DNA of 45,408 nucleotides from Streptosporangiaceae bacterium (GCA_025964695.1 JAOPYK010000086.1:1-45408), one strand, 5' to 3'; shown: positions 1-7,513, counted from the stretch's first letter. Made by a program: numbers and translations. The notes: a model not told the origin generated them from the sequence alone.

Positions 1-269
1 GCCATGTTCTGGGCGTAGACCGAGCAGGTGGCGTGGTTGTCGCCGCAGATGCCGCAGATGCGGCTGGTGATGAAGTGCGCGTCCCGGGGATCCTTGCCCT
101 TCATGAAGATGCTGTAGCCGCGGAAGATCGACGAGGTGCTGTAGCACTCGGCGACGGTCTTCTGCTTGAAGTCGATCTTGGTGTAGATGCCGAGGCTGCC
201 CACGATCCGGGTTATCGGGTCCCACGCCATCTCGACCAGGCCGTCGCCCGTCCCGGGTTGCTCGGTCAT
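1..269 (-). CDS. hhyL: [NiFe]-hydrogenase large subunit, group 1h (HhyL-like), N-terminal part
   Basis: Catalytic subunit of an H2-oxidising [NiFe] hydrogenase; only about the first 89 residues are inside the window and the gene runs off its left edge. The proximal nickel-binding motif is visible at residues about 70-80 (RICGICGDNH), with the CxxC pair that supplies two of the four Ni/Fe cysteines and the following His. The start is the ATG at 269-267, which overlaps the TGA of the small-subunit gene by four bases (ATGA), so translation is probably coupled. The second CxxC motif, C-terminal processing site and total length lie outside the window. Group 1h enzymes are known as high-affinity uptake hydrogenases that oxidise trace atmospheric H2 during starvation; assignment to that group rests mainly on the partner subunit. 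Confidence 0.9.
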   Translation of the reverse strand, partial: MTEQPGTGDGLVEMAWDPITRIVGSLGIYTKIDFKQKTVAECYSTSSIFRGYSIFMKGKDPRDAHFITSRICGICGDNHATCSVYAQNM

Positions 270-1348
270 CTGGACTCCTCCCGGGCCCACGAGGGCCGGT
301 ATCCGGTCGTGAGCTCGCCCTTGTGGCGCCACCTGGGTTCCTTGTCCACGGTCCTGAGCGTGACGCCGCGCAGGCTACGGACGATCCCGCCGTACAGAGT
401 GCTGACCGTGGACGAGACCCGCGCGCCGGGCGGCTCGTCCATGAACGGCATGAACTTGTCGGGGAAGCCCGGCATCGTGCAGGCGATGCAGATGCCGCCG
501 ACGTTCGGGCAGCCGCCGATGCCGTTCATCCATCCCCGCTTGGGCACGTTGCACTTCACCACCGGCCCCCAGCAGCCCAGCTTCACCAGGCACTTCGGCG
601 AGTCGTACTCCTTCGCGAAGTCGCCCTGCTCGTAGTAGCCGGCCCGGTCACAGCCCTCGTGCACGGTGGCGCCGAACAGCCAGGTGGGCCGCAGGTTCTC
701 GTCCAGCGGGATCATCGGGGCCTGGCCGGTGAGCTGGTAGAGCAGGTAGACGAACGTCTCCGACAGGTTGTCCGGCTGGATCGGGCAGCCGGGCACGCAC
801 ACGATCGGCACTCCTGCCTTGGACCTCCAGTCCCAGCCGAGGTAGTCCGGCACGCCCATGGCACCGGTCGGGTTGCCGGCCATCGCGTGGATGCCGCCGT
901 ACGTGGCGCAGGTCCCCGCGGCGACCACGGCGGTGGCCTTGGGCGCCAGCCGGTCCAGCCACTCACTGGTGGTCATCGGCTGCCCGGTCTCCGGGTTGTT
1001 GCCGAACCCGCACCAGTACCCCTCTTTCTTGATCGACTCGTTGGGGATAGAGCCCTCGATGACCAGCACGAACGGGTCCAGCTCACCGCGATCGGCCTTG
1101 TGGAACCACTCGATGAAGGTGTCGGCGCCCTGCTCGGGTCCGCTCTCGAAGTCGATGAGCGGCCAGTGCACTGCCAGCTTGGGCAGCCCGGGCAGGACTC
1201 CCAGGGCGATCTCCTCGATGCTGGGCTGGGTTGCCGCCGTGAGCGCGACCGAGTCCCCGTCGCAGCTCAGCCCGGCGTTGATCCACAGCAGATGGATCAG
1301 CGGCTCTTCGGGTTCCGCGCTTTCGGCACGCGTCGTCGCCTGCGTCAT
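266..1348 (-). CDS. hhyS: [NiFe]-hydrogenase small subunit, group 1h (HhyS-like)
   Basis: Electron-transfer subunit, 360 aa from the ATG at 1348, which overlaps the preceding SIS gene (ATGA) and has GGGAGG just upstream; a start nine codons further up lacks that support. Proximal-cluster ligands appear to be Cys29, Asp32, Cys147 and Cys188: the usual CxxC near the N-terminus reads C-D-G-D, so one Cys is replaced by Asp. A three-Cys/one-Asp proximal cluster is the known hallmark of the oxygen-insensitive actinobacterial-type hydrogenase (structure known from Ralstonia eutropha AH). His230, Cys233, Cys253, Cys259, Cys266, Cys280, Cys287 and Cys290 supply candidate ligands for the other two clusters. 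There is no twin-arginine signal and no C-terminal membrane helix, so the enzyme is probably cytosolic or peripherally attached. Confident. Confidence 0.95.
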   Translation of the reverse strand: MTQATTRAESAEPEEPLIHLLWINAGLSCDGDSVALTAATQPSIEEIALGVLPGLPKLAVHWPLIDFESGPEQGADTFIEWFHKADRGELDPFVLVIEGSIPNESIKKEGYWCGFGNNPETGQPMTTSEWLDRLAPKATAVVAAGTCATYGGIHAMAGNPTGAMGVPDYLGWDWRSKAGVPIVCVPGCPIQPDNLSETFVYLLYQLTGQAPMIPLDENLRPTWLFGATVHEGCDRAGYYEQGDFAKEYDSPKCLVKLGCWGPVVKCNVPKRGWMNGIGGCPNVGGICIACTMPGFPDKFMPFMDEPPGARVSSTVSTLYGGIVRSLRGVTLRTVDKEPRWRHKGELTTGYRPSWAREESR

Positions 1349-2064
1349 GGCACGTCGCCTCCCAACGCCGGGCATCCGGCGGCAGTGACCTTCTGCTCCG
1401 CCATCGCCCGCAGCGTCAGCTCCCAGAGCACGTGGTAGACGGTCGTCTGGGCCTCCTGGATGCGGTGCACCGAGGACGACGGGATGACGAAGAGGTGGTC
1501 GATCATTTCGAGTTCGGTCAGCCGGCCACCGTGGTAGCCGGCCATGCCGACGGTGAGCAGGCCACGCCGCGCGGCCTCCTCGAACGCCTGCACGACGTTC
1601 GGAGAGCCTCCGCTGGTCGACAGCCCGAGAGCGATGTCGCCGCGCCGCCCGAACGCCGCGATCTGACGTGCGAAGACGACGTCGAATCCGATGTCGTTGG
1701 ACAGGGCCGTGACGACGGCGACGTCACAGGTGAGGGACAGCGCCGGCAGCGGCCGGCCCGTCGGCGGATGCAGGAACGTGGTGGCCACCCCCTGCGCGTC
1801 GGTGCTGCTGCCGCCGTTCCCGAAGGTGAACAGGCGCCCGCCGGCCGCGAACCTCTCGGCCATCGCACGCGCGCAGGCCGACAGGTCGGCCGCGTAGAGC
1901 CCGGCGACCTCCCGGCGCAGGCGTACGATCTCAGCCGCCTTGGCCGCGGTGGACCGGGCGACCTCGGCGAGCACGGTGTCGGAGGCGCTCTCGTGCGCGT
2001 AGAGGAACGGGTAGAGGTCCTGCATGCCGTCGGGGACGACCGGGACCTGCGGGAGCTCAGTCAC
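1345..2064 (-). CDS. SIS-domain protein, phosphoheptose-isomerase (GmhA)-like, hydrogenase operon (SIS1)
   Basis: 239 aa from a GTG at 2064 that overlaps the hypC-like gene by eight bases (GTGACTGA). Sugar-isomerase fold of the GmhA family. It keeps the phosphate-binding signature (FGNGGSS near residue 81, and STSGGSPN near residue 149) and the C-terminal VYH that aligns with catalytic His180 of E. coli GmhA. The position of the catalytic Glu65 is Thr here (ATTF in place of AEEL, by eye). It sits between hypC-like and hhyS in an overlapping operon, so a role linked to hydrogenase maturation, assembly or a carbohydrate ligand is inferred. It is unlikely to be a normal sedoheptulose-7-phosphate isomerase if the Glu is truly missing. 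The N-terminal extension of about 60 residues is unassigned. Confidence 0.85.
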   Translation of the reverse strand: MTELPQVPVVPDGMQDLYPFLYAHESASDTVLAEVARSTAAKAAEIVRLRREVAGLYAADLSACARAMAERFAAGGRLFTFGNGGSSTDAQGVATTFLHPPTGRPLPALSLTCDVAVVTALSNDIGFDVVFARQIAAFGRRGDIALGLSTSGGSPNVVQAFEEAARRGLLTVGMAGYHGGRLTELEMIDHLFVIPSSSVHRIQEAQTTVYHVLWELTLRAMAEQKVTAAGCPALGGDVP

Positions 2065-2272
2065 CGGGGTCTCCGATCACGGCGATGGCCTCCCCCGCGT
2101 GCACCAGGACGGTCGCACCCAACGTCGCGTCGACCAACGCGACACTGATCTCCTCGGTGGAGCCCCCGGTGTCGACGACGGCGAGGCCGCCGGGGATCAG
2201 GCGTACGACGCGCATCGGCACCGCCTCGTCGGAACAGGTGACGCAGCCGGCGTCATGGCACTGGTCGTTCAC
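2057..2272 (-). CDS. hypC: HypC/HupF-like hydrogenase maturation chaperone
   Basis: 71 aa from a GTG at 2272 that overlaps the stop of the SIS2 gene (GTGA). HypC-family proteins carry the Fe(CN)2CO unit and deliver it to the hydrogenase large subunit. The OB-fold-like body is recognisable (MRVVRLIPGGLAVVDTGG, then VALVDATLGATVLVHAGEAIAVI). The canonical family starts Met-Cys, and that Cys2 is essential; here the N-terminus is extended and has Cys5, Cys10 and Cys13 in a C-x4-C-x2-C arrangement instead. Either one of these replaces Cys2 or this is a divergent paralogue working beside a standard HypC elsewhere. Genomic context inside the hydrogenase operon supports the family call. Too short to be confident on family alone. 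Confidence 0.8.
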   Translation of the reverse strand: MNDQCHDAGCVTCSDEAVPMRVVRLIPGGLAVVDTGGSTEEISVALVDATLGATVLVHAGEAIAVIGDPGD

Positions 2273-2889
2273 GCGACCACCTCCGGCCGGAGGACGCCGG
2301 GCCGGTCGAGGAACACATGGACCAGCTCCCAGAGCACGTGGTAGGTGGTGACGTGGACCTCTTTGACCACGAGAGGGTCGGCCGAGCGCACCACGAGCGC
2401 GTGGTCCACGGTGGCGGAGTCCGCGAGCTCGCCGCCGTCGCCTCCGAGCAACGCGACGGTGAGCAGGCCCAGCTCGCGGGCGACCTCCAGGCCCCGGCGA
2501 ACGGCGGCGCACCGCCCGTCGGACGAGACGCCCAGGGCGATGTCCGCGACGCCGGCGAAGTGACGTAGCTGATGCGCGTAGATCTCGGCGAAACCCGCGC
2601 GCGCCCCGATTCCGGTGACGCTCGCACCGTCGTTGGTCAGGGCCATGGCGGGCAGTGCCCGCTTGCCGACGGTGACCGGGTGCATGAACTCGACCGCGAT
2701 GTGACCGGCGTCGCAGCCGGCCGTTCCGTTGCCGAACACCAGCAGCTTGCCACCACGATGGAAGCGTGAGGCCATGTCCCGGCAGACGAACGCGACGCGC
2801 TCGGCGTCGCCGGCGAGTTCACCGGCGCACTTGTCCCGCCGGGAGAAGGCGTCGGGCACGGCCGCCTCGAGATCGGGCAGCAGGCACAT
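2269..2889 (-). CDS. SIS-domain protein with degenerate phosphate loop, hydrogenase operon (SIS2)
   Basis: First gene of the hydrogenase operon, 206 aa. I chose the ATG at 2889 because GAAGGGGG lies seven bases upstream; a GTG nine codons earlier (2916) has no such site. GmhA-like fold: LVFGNGTAGCDAGHIAVEF aligns with the GmhA nucleotide/sugar loop and keeps the residue matching catalytic Glu65, and TYHVLWEL keeps the His180 equivalent. The STSGxSxN phosphate-binding loop is replaced by SSDGRCAA, so sugar-phosphate binding by this subunit alone is doubtful. It is a paralogue of SIS1 with the opposite set of lost residues. Function unknown; the operon position ties it to the hydrogenase. Confidence 0.82.
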   Translation of the reverse strand: MCLLPDLEAAVPDAFSRRDKCAGELAGDAERVAFVCRDMASRFHRGGKLLVFGNGTAGCDAGHIAVEFMHPVTVGKRALPAMALTNDGASVTGIGARAGFAEIYAHQLRHFAGVADIALGVSSDGRCAAVRRGLEVARELGLLTVALLGGDGGELADSATVDHALVVRSADPLVVKEVHVTTYHVLWELVHVFLDRPGVLRPEVVA

Positions 2890-2930
2890 CGGGACACCCC
2901 CTTCCGCGTGCTTCACTTCTAGTGATCACA

Positions 2931-2958
2931 ACGCTACGCTGGGTGCTCCCTATGTCAA
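2931..2958 (-). promoter_or_regulatory. Predicted promoter of the hhy operon
   Basis: On the minus strand TTGACA (2958-2953) is followed after 16 bases by TAGCGT (2936-2931), a good sigma-70-type match 42 bases upstream of the SIS2 ATG. The 8-bp palindrome GTGATCAC (2922-2929) sits immediately downstream of the -10, about where transcription should start, and could be an operator. Known hhy-type genes are induced in stationary phase or starvation; no specific regulator can be named from this sequence. Confidence 0.55.
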
Positions 2959-3121
2959 CGCAGCGGCGGGAAGAGAAACCGCCAAGAAAACTTTCCGGAG
3001 GCGGACTGCCGGTTCGGGTCCCGGTCCGGGCGGGTTGCCGCGCTGCGCCCGGCCCGCGCGGGGGCAGCGGGATGAAGCCGCTGGTGTGGGCCACCTAGTC
3101 GGCGTGGTTCAGCTCACAGCG

Positions 3122-4189
3122 TCAGCGGATCAGGCCGCGGCCGGTGACCAGCGGGAGGTCCAGCGAGCTCAGCAGCCCGGAGGGAGCCTCCACGACGGCC
3201 GGTACCGCGTTGACCAGGCGCATCGCGGTGGCCTTGAGACCCGCGGTGTTGTGGTCGCCGTCGGTGCCCAGCAGCTGCAGGTCGAGCGTGTAGTTGGGCT
3301 CTCCGGTCACCACCACGCGGTAGCAACCGGCACCGGCCGGCTGCGGCCAGTCGGGCCCGAGGTCGTCGCGGAGCCGGGTGACGTGCTCCAAGACGATGAC
3401 CGGACGTCCGTTCAGGATTCCGCGGACCTCGAAACGCAGGGCGGCGGCGGTCCCCTTCTCGATCGGGCCGGACGCGACCTGGAAGGTCTCGGGGGCGGGC
3501 AGCCGGGTGAACCACTCCTCGACGCCGTCGAGCTCCACGCCCAGCCCGGCGGCGAGCTGCCGGACGACGCTGCCCCACGCCATGGTGAGCACCCCGGGCT
3601 GCAGCAGCATCGGTATGTCGTCCAGCGGCCGGCCGAAGCCCATGATGTCGAACAGCACCGTGCCCTGATCGTACGTCGCGTAGTTGAGCACCTCGAGGCA
3701 GCGCACCTCCTCGATGCGCTCGCTGATGGCGGTGAGGGACAGTGGCAGCCAGTCATTGGCGAAGCCGGGGTCGATGCCGTTGACGAAGATCGAGGAGTTG
3801 CCCTCGGCGGCGGCGGCCCGGATCGGGTCGGACATCTCCGGCGGGACCACCCCGTCGGGGAACTGCAGGAACACCGGGCTGCTGGAGACCACGTTGGCAC
3901 CGGAGCGAAGGATCATGGCCAGGTCGTCGAGGGCCTCGAAGATCCGCACATCCGCCATCGCCGTGTAGACCACGCAGTCCGGTCGCAGTGCCAGCACCGC
4001 CTCGGCGTCACCGGTGGCGGCCACGCCCAGCTCACGGCCGAGCCCGGCGAGCTCGCCGGCGTCCTTGCCGACCTTGGCCGGGTTGGACACCCAGACCCCG
4101 GCGAGTTCCAGGTCCGGACGGGCGTCGATGCCGGCCAGCGCGTGCCGGCCGACGTTGCCCGTGCTCCACTGCACGACGCGATAGGTCAC
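3122..4189 (-). CDS. Dihydrodipicolinate-reductase-like NAD(P)-dependent dehydrogenase
   Basis: 355 aa from a GTG at 4189 with GAGGAG six bases upstream. An N-terminal Rossmann motif is clear (VVQWSTGNVGRHAL, residues 5-18), and the overall layout matches the dapB-N-terminal-domain dehydrogenases that are common in mycobacteria and other actinomycetes and are distinct from true DapB (about 250 aa). Members include 2,4-diaminopentanoate dehydrogenase, but most are uncharacterised and often lie among lipid or steroid genes. It is the second gene of a two-gene unit, 40 bases after the SDR, so the KstR-like promoter upstream of the SDR probably drives it. Substrate unknown; involvement in steroid or lipid catabolism is inferred from position. 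Confidence 0.75.
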   Translation of the reverse strand: MTYRVVQWSTGNVGRHALAGIDARPDLELAGVWVSNPAKVGKDAGELAGLGRELGVAATGDAEAVLALRPDCVVYTAMADVRIFEALDDLAMILRSGANVVSSSPVFLQFPDGVVPPEMSDPIRAAAAEGNSSIFVNGIDPGFANDWLPLSLTAISERIEEVRCLEVLNYATYDQGTVLFDIMGFGRPLDDIPMLLQPGVLTMAWGSVVRQLAAGLGVELDGVEEWFTRLPAPETFQVASGPIEKGTAAALRFEVRGILNGRPVIVLEHVTRLRDDLGPDWPQPAGAGCYRVVVTGEPNYTLDLQLLGTDGDHNTAGLKATAMRLVNAVPAVVEAPSGLLSSLDLPLVTGRGLIR

Positions 4190-4229
4190 TGAGGCTCCTC
4201 TGCTCGGGGTCCGGCTTCCGCCGGCGGCT

Positions 4230-5015
4230 CTACAGGTCGGGAAGGCCCAGGTCGAGGTTCGGCGCGTCGATGCCGCCGTCCACTTCGAGCACCTTGCCGG
4301 TGACGTACGAGCCGGCCCGCGAGACCAGGTAGAGCACCGTGGCGGCGATGTCGTCGGGGTCGCCGATCCGGCCCAGCGGGGTGTTGCCCTCCATCTGGGT
4401 GCGCAGGTCGTCGTTGGTCATGACGATGTCGAGCGCGGAGGTCGCCACCGAGCCGACCGCGATGGCGTTGATCCGTACCTTGGGCGCCAGGTCGAGGGCG
4501 GCCAGCCGGGTGTAGTGGGCCAGCGCCGCCTTGGCGGTGCCGTACGCGAGGAAACCACGGCCGCTCACCCGTCCCATCACCGAGGAGATGTTGACGACCG
4601 AGCCGCCGGTCTCCAGCAGGTGCGGTACGGCGGCGCGGGTCAGCGCGTGCGCGATGCCGACGTTGAACTGGAACGCGTTCTCGAGGTGGTGCGGCTTGGT
4701 GTCCAGGAAGGCGGCCGGCATCGTGCCGCCGACGTTGTTGACGATGATGTCGAGGCGCCCGAACGCGTCCTTGGCCGCCGCCGCCAGGCCGGCCGCCGCG
4801 TCCAGGTCACTGAGGTCGGCGGGCACCACGAGCGCCCGCCGCCCGGCGGCCTCGATCTCGCGCGCGACCTTGTGAAGCTGATCCTCGGTACGGGCCGAGA
4901 TGACCACGTCTGCACCGGCCTGGGCCAGCGCGACCGCGGTGGCGGCGCCGATCCCCCGGCCGGCGCCGGTGACCACCGCGACCCGGTCGGTGACGAGGAA
5001 ACGATCCAGGATCAT
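4230..5015 (-). CDS. Short-chain dehydrogenase/reductase, IpdF-like (steroid ring catabolism)
   Basis: 261 aa; start set at the ATG at 5015, which has GGAGG eight bases upstream, rather than 33 bases earlier. Classical SDR: cofactor loop TGAGRGIG (16-23), NNVGG (93-97), catalytic Ser144/145, Tyr158 and Lys162 (YGTAK), and the VDGG near the C-terminus. The N-terminus MILDRF, the NNVGGTMP block and the ending NLDLGLPDL resemble, from memory, mycobacterial IpdF (Rv3559c), a reductase in degradation of the steroid C/D-ring propionate intermediate. An exact KstR-consensus site in its promoter supports steroid metabolism, although mycobacterial ipdF belongs to the KstR2 regulon. The family is certain; the IpdF assignment is moderate and would need a tree. 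Confidence 0.8.
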   Translation of the reverse strand: MILDRFLVTDRVAVVTGAGRGIGAATAVALAQAGADVVISARTEDQLHKVAREIEAAGRRALVVPADLSDLDAAAGLAAAAKDAFGRLDIIVNNVGGTMPAAFLDTKPHHLENAFQFNVGIAHALTRAAVPHLLETGGSVVNISSVMGRVSGRGFLAYGTAKAALAHYTRLAALDLAPKVRINAIAVGSVATSALDIVMTNDDLRTQMEGNTPLGRIGDPDDIAATVLYLVSRAGSYVTGKVLEVDGGIDAPNLDLGLPDL

Positions 5016-5046
5016 GGCTGTGCCTCCGGTGCTCGACTGCTCGCTC

Positions 5047-5076
5047 ACCCTAGGGCCAAACTAGAACACGTTTCAA
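5047..5076 (-). promoter_or_regulatory. Promoter with KstR-like operator upstream of the SDR
   Basis: On the minus strand TTGAAA (5076-5071) and TAGGGT (5052-5047) are 18 bases apart, giving a leader of about 25 bases to the ATG at 5015. The 14 bases at 5062-5075 (plus strand TAGAACACGTTTCA) match the published KstR consensus TNNAACNNGTTNNA at every fixed position and overlap the -35. KstR is the TetR-family repressor of cholesterol catabolism in mycobacteria and rhodococci. Binding here is inferred; no kstR gene is in the window. Confidence 0.6.
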
Positions 5077-5085
5077 TGCCCACTC

Positions 5086-6084
5086 CTACTCGGGGCGCTG
5101 GTGCTGGGCGGTGAGCTCCTTCCAGTCCTTCACCCAGTCACGGCCCTGGTCGTCGATGAACGAACCGGGCGGGGCCTGCACCCCGTTGTCATGCAGCCAC
5201 TCTCCCGGACGGTGCATGGCGGGCCGCACGCTGCCGTCGGAGGGCATCAGCTGCGGCCGGATCGGCCCGGGCCGGGCCGGTGGGCCCTCATGGTCGCCTT
5301 CGGCGGCCAGCTCTGCCTGGTCCTTCTCCTCGGCCATGCCGATGGGGCCCTGCCTGCGCGCGTTGAAGAACTGGTTGACCGCCGCGTTGTGGCTGGACAG
5401 GATCATCTCCCGGGGCCCGAACATCACCAGCCCGCGGCGGAACAGCAGCCCGAGGTTGTCCGGCAGCACCCGGGCGGTGTTGATGTCGTGGGTGACGATG
5501 AGGAAGGTCGCGCCGGTCTCGGTGTTCAGGTCGACGAACAACTGGTTGAGATAGGACGTGCGGACCGGATCGAGGCCCGAGTCAGGCTCGTCGGCCAGGA
5601 TGATCTCGGGGTCGAGCACGAGGGCCCGGGCCAGCCCCGCCCGCTTGCGCATCCCACCGGAGATCTCACCGGGCAGCTTGCCCTCCGCGCCGGTCAGCCC
5701 GACCATCTCGATCTTCTCGCCGACGATCCTCCTGATCTCCGTCTCGCTCTTCCTGGTGTGCTCGCGGAGCGGGAAGGCGATGTTGTCGTAGAGGTTCATG
5801 GAACCGAAGAGCGCGCCGTCCTGGAAGAGCACTCCGAACTTGCGCCGCATCTCGTACAGATCACTCTCACGCAGCCGTGGCACGTCGCCGCCTCCGACGA
5901 ACACGTGCCCCTGGTCCGGCCGGATGAGGCCGACGAGCGTCTTGATGAACACCGACTTCCCGGTCCCCGAGGGACCGAGCAGCGCGGATATCTCGCCCGC
6001 CGGAATGGCGAACGACACGTCCTCCCAGATCACCTGACGTCCGAACGACTTCCTGAGCCCCTCCACCCGGATCTCGACACCCAT
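5086..6084 (-). CDS. ABC transporter ATPase, MceG/Mkl type
   Basis: 332 aa; ATG at 6084 with GGGAGG six bases upstream. It couples ATP hydrolysis to Mce lipid or sterol import systems. Walker A GPSGTGKS (37-44), Q-loop in LFQDGALF (about 86-93), signature SGGMRKRAGLARAL (142-155), Walker B with the MceG/MlaF-typical ADEPDSGLDP (164-173) and switch His199. After about residue 245 there is a hydrophilic, proline- and acid-rich tail of nearly 90 residues ending in KDWKELTAQ; C-terminal extensions are seen in MceG proteins, and this one looks long. No mce or yrbE permease gene lies in the window, as in mycobacteria where mceG is unlinked to the mce operons. It stands just upstream of, and co-directional with, the IpdF-like gene, but the SDR has its own promoter. 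Confidence 0.85.
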   Translation of the reverse strand: MGVEIRVEGLRKSFGRQVIWEDVSFAIPAGEISALLGPSGTGKSVFIKTLVGLIRPDQGHVFVGGGDVPRLRESDLYEMRRKFGVLFQDGALFGSMNLYDNIAFPLREHTRKSETEIRRIVGEKIEMVGLTGAEGKLPGEISGGMRKRAGLARALVLDPEIILADEPDSGLDPVRTSYLNQLFVDLNTETGATFLIVTHDINTARVLPDNLGLLFRRGLVMFGPREMILSSHNAAVNQFFNARRQGPIGMAEEKDQAELAAEGDHEGPPARPGPIRPQLMPSDGSVRPAMHRPGEWLHDNGVQAPPGSFIDDQGRDWVKDWKELTAQHQRPE

Positions 6085-6337
6085 CGGTGCCTCCCTGACG
6101 GCGGGCCCGCCGGCGGGAACCTCCGCGCCGCTGTGGCCGGGCCCCCGCTCGATCCGACTGTACGTCCCTATCGCTCGCCTGACAGGACCCAGTCACCAGG
6201 CACGAGCCACTCCCCGGATGGGCATCTCCTGGTCTCTGTCCGTGTGTGGCGTCAGCCGACAGCGGGAAGCGTGCACGGCAGGTGGTCCGCCCGGCCATGA
6301 CCAGGATCGGCTTCCGCAGGTGAGAGGACGGACAGCG

Positions 6338-6577
6338 ATGGATGCGGACGACTCGAGGGCCGCCCTCGAAGAGGAGCTGCGGCAGGTGGAGGCCGATCTG
6401 GCGGAACTGCGCCGGACGGCCGCCGAGCTGCGCCGCCAGATCGGCGAGGGGTGGAATGAGCCCACCGATGCGGCGGAGAGGGCAGCGCTGATCACTCAGG
6501 CCGAGGAGCAGGAGGCCTTCGCCGAGGATCTGGAAGCCAGACGCGACGAACTGCGGCGACGGCTCGGACTGGACTGA
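6338..6577 (+). CDS. Small conserved coiled-coil protein
   Basis: 79 aa from the ATG at 6338, preceded by GAGAGGAC; a longer reading from 6218 has no ribosome site and different composition. Residues 8-36 and 55-77 are heptad-like helices rich in Leu, Glu and Arg (ALEEELRQVEADLAELRRTA and DLEARRDELRRRLG), joined by a short loop with GWNEPTD. No catalytic motif, signal or membrane segment. Probably cytosolic, forming a helical hairpin or dimer. I do not recognise a function. It stands alone between the mceG-like gene (divergent) and the DUF2267 gene 123 bases downstream. Confidence 0.7.
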   Translation: MDADDSRAALEEELRQVEADLAELRRTAAELRRQIGEGWNEPTDAAERAALITQAEEQEAFAEDLEARRDELRRRLGLD

Positions 6578-6700
6578 TACGCGGCCGCTTCATGGCCTGG
6601 CCTGTGGTTTTGCCCGCTCTCTCGCAGGGGAGGGCCCACAACGTCGAAGAACTTCCGGGGGGCGTCATCCAGGCGACCACGCCGATGGCGAGGAGTGGCT

Positions 6701-7498
6701 GTGGAGTACGAGCAGTTCATCAGCACGGTGGCGCATGAATCAGGCACCGACGACACCGAGACGGCCGAGCGCGCCACTCAGGCGACGCTGGAGACGCTGG
6801 CGGACCGGCTCTCGAAGGGCGAGGCCCGTGATCTGCTCCGGGAACTGCCCGCCGAGCTGAAGCCCTGGATCTACACCGAGGACGATGCCCGGTCCTTCGA
6901 CATGGACGAGTACCTGCGCCGGATCGCCGAACGGCTCGGGACGGACGTCGAGACGGCCGAGCGGTGGGCCCGCGCGGTCTTCTTCGCCCTGGGCAAGGCG
7001 GTCAGCCCCAAGGAGATCTCCGATCTGGCGGCCGAACTTCCCGCGAACTTCGATCCGCTGGTGGCCGAGGCTCAGGGGCGGTTCGCCGAGGTCATGCCGG
7101 TCGAGGAGTTCCTGGTCAGGGTCGCCACACGGACGGGACTGGAGCTCGACGACGCGGGACGCGCCACCGCGGCCGTACTCGAGACGCTCGCCGAGCGCAT
7201 CGCCGCCGGTGAGGTCGATGACCTGATCCCCAAGCTGCCCATCGAACTCCATGAGCCGCTCAAACGGGGCAAGTCGCGGATTCCCGAGGCCAAGCACATG
7301 CCGCTGGAGGAGTTCCTGCGCCGGGTGGCGCAGCGCGAGGGCCTGCCGTTCGACGACGACATGCCACCGTTCGAGGCCTCAGAGTACGCCCGGGCGGTGT
7401 TCGCCACGTTGCGTGAGGCGATTGCGGACGAGGAGTTCTTCGACGTCACCGTCCAGCTGCCCGCCGAGTACGCGCCGTTGCTGCCGCCACTCACCTAG
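6701..7498 (+). CDS. DUF2267 family protein with four internal repeats
   Basis: 265 aa. Two in-frame GTGs compete; I prefer 6701 because AGGAG (6691-6695) is five bases upstream, whereas 6695 overlaps that site. The protein is a chain of four similar all-helical units of about 55-65 residues, each beginning near a (E/D)(Q/E/Y)(F/Y)L-R/S-V/I motif and ending in ELPAE-like residues (starts near residues 2, 67, 130 and 198). This is the DUF2267 architecture, whose biochemical role is unknown. No signal peptide or membrane segment. Its stop is only 15 bases from the convergent stop of MbtH-1, with a weak possible hairpin over 7496-7514 and no clear terminator. Confidence 0.75.
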   Translation: MEYEQFISTVAHESGTDDTETAERATQATLETLADRLSKGEARDLLRELPAELKPWIYTEDDARSFDMDEYLRRIAERLGTDVETAERWARAVFFALGKAVSPKEISDLAAELPANFDPLVAEAQGRFAEVMPVEEFLVRVATRTGLELDDAGRATAAVLETLAERIAAGEVDDLIPKLPIELHEPLKRGKSRIPEAKHMPLEEFLRRVAQREGLPFDDDMPPFEASEYARAVFATLREAIADEEFFDVTVQLPAEYAPLLPPLT

Positions 7499-7513
7499 CC
7501 GGGGGCGGCCGGC

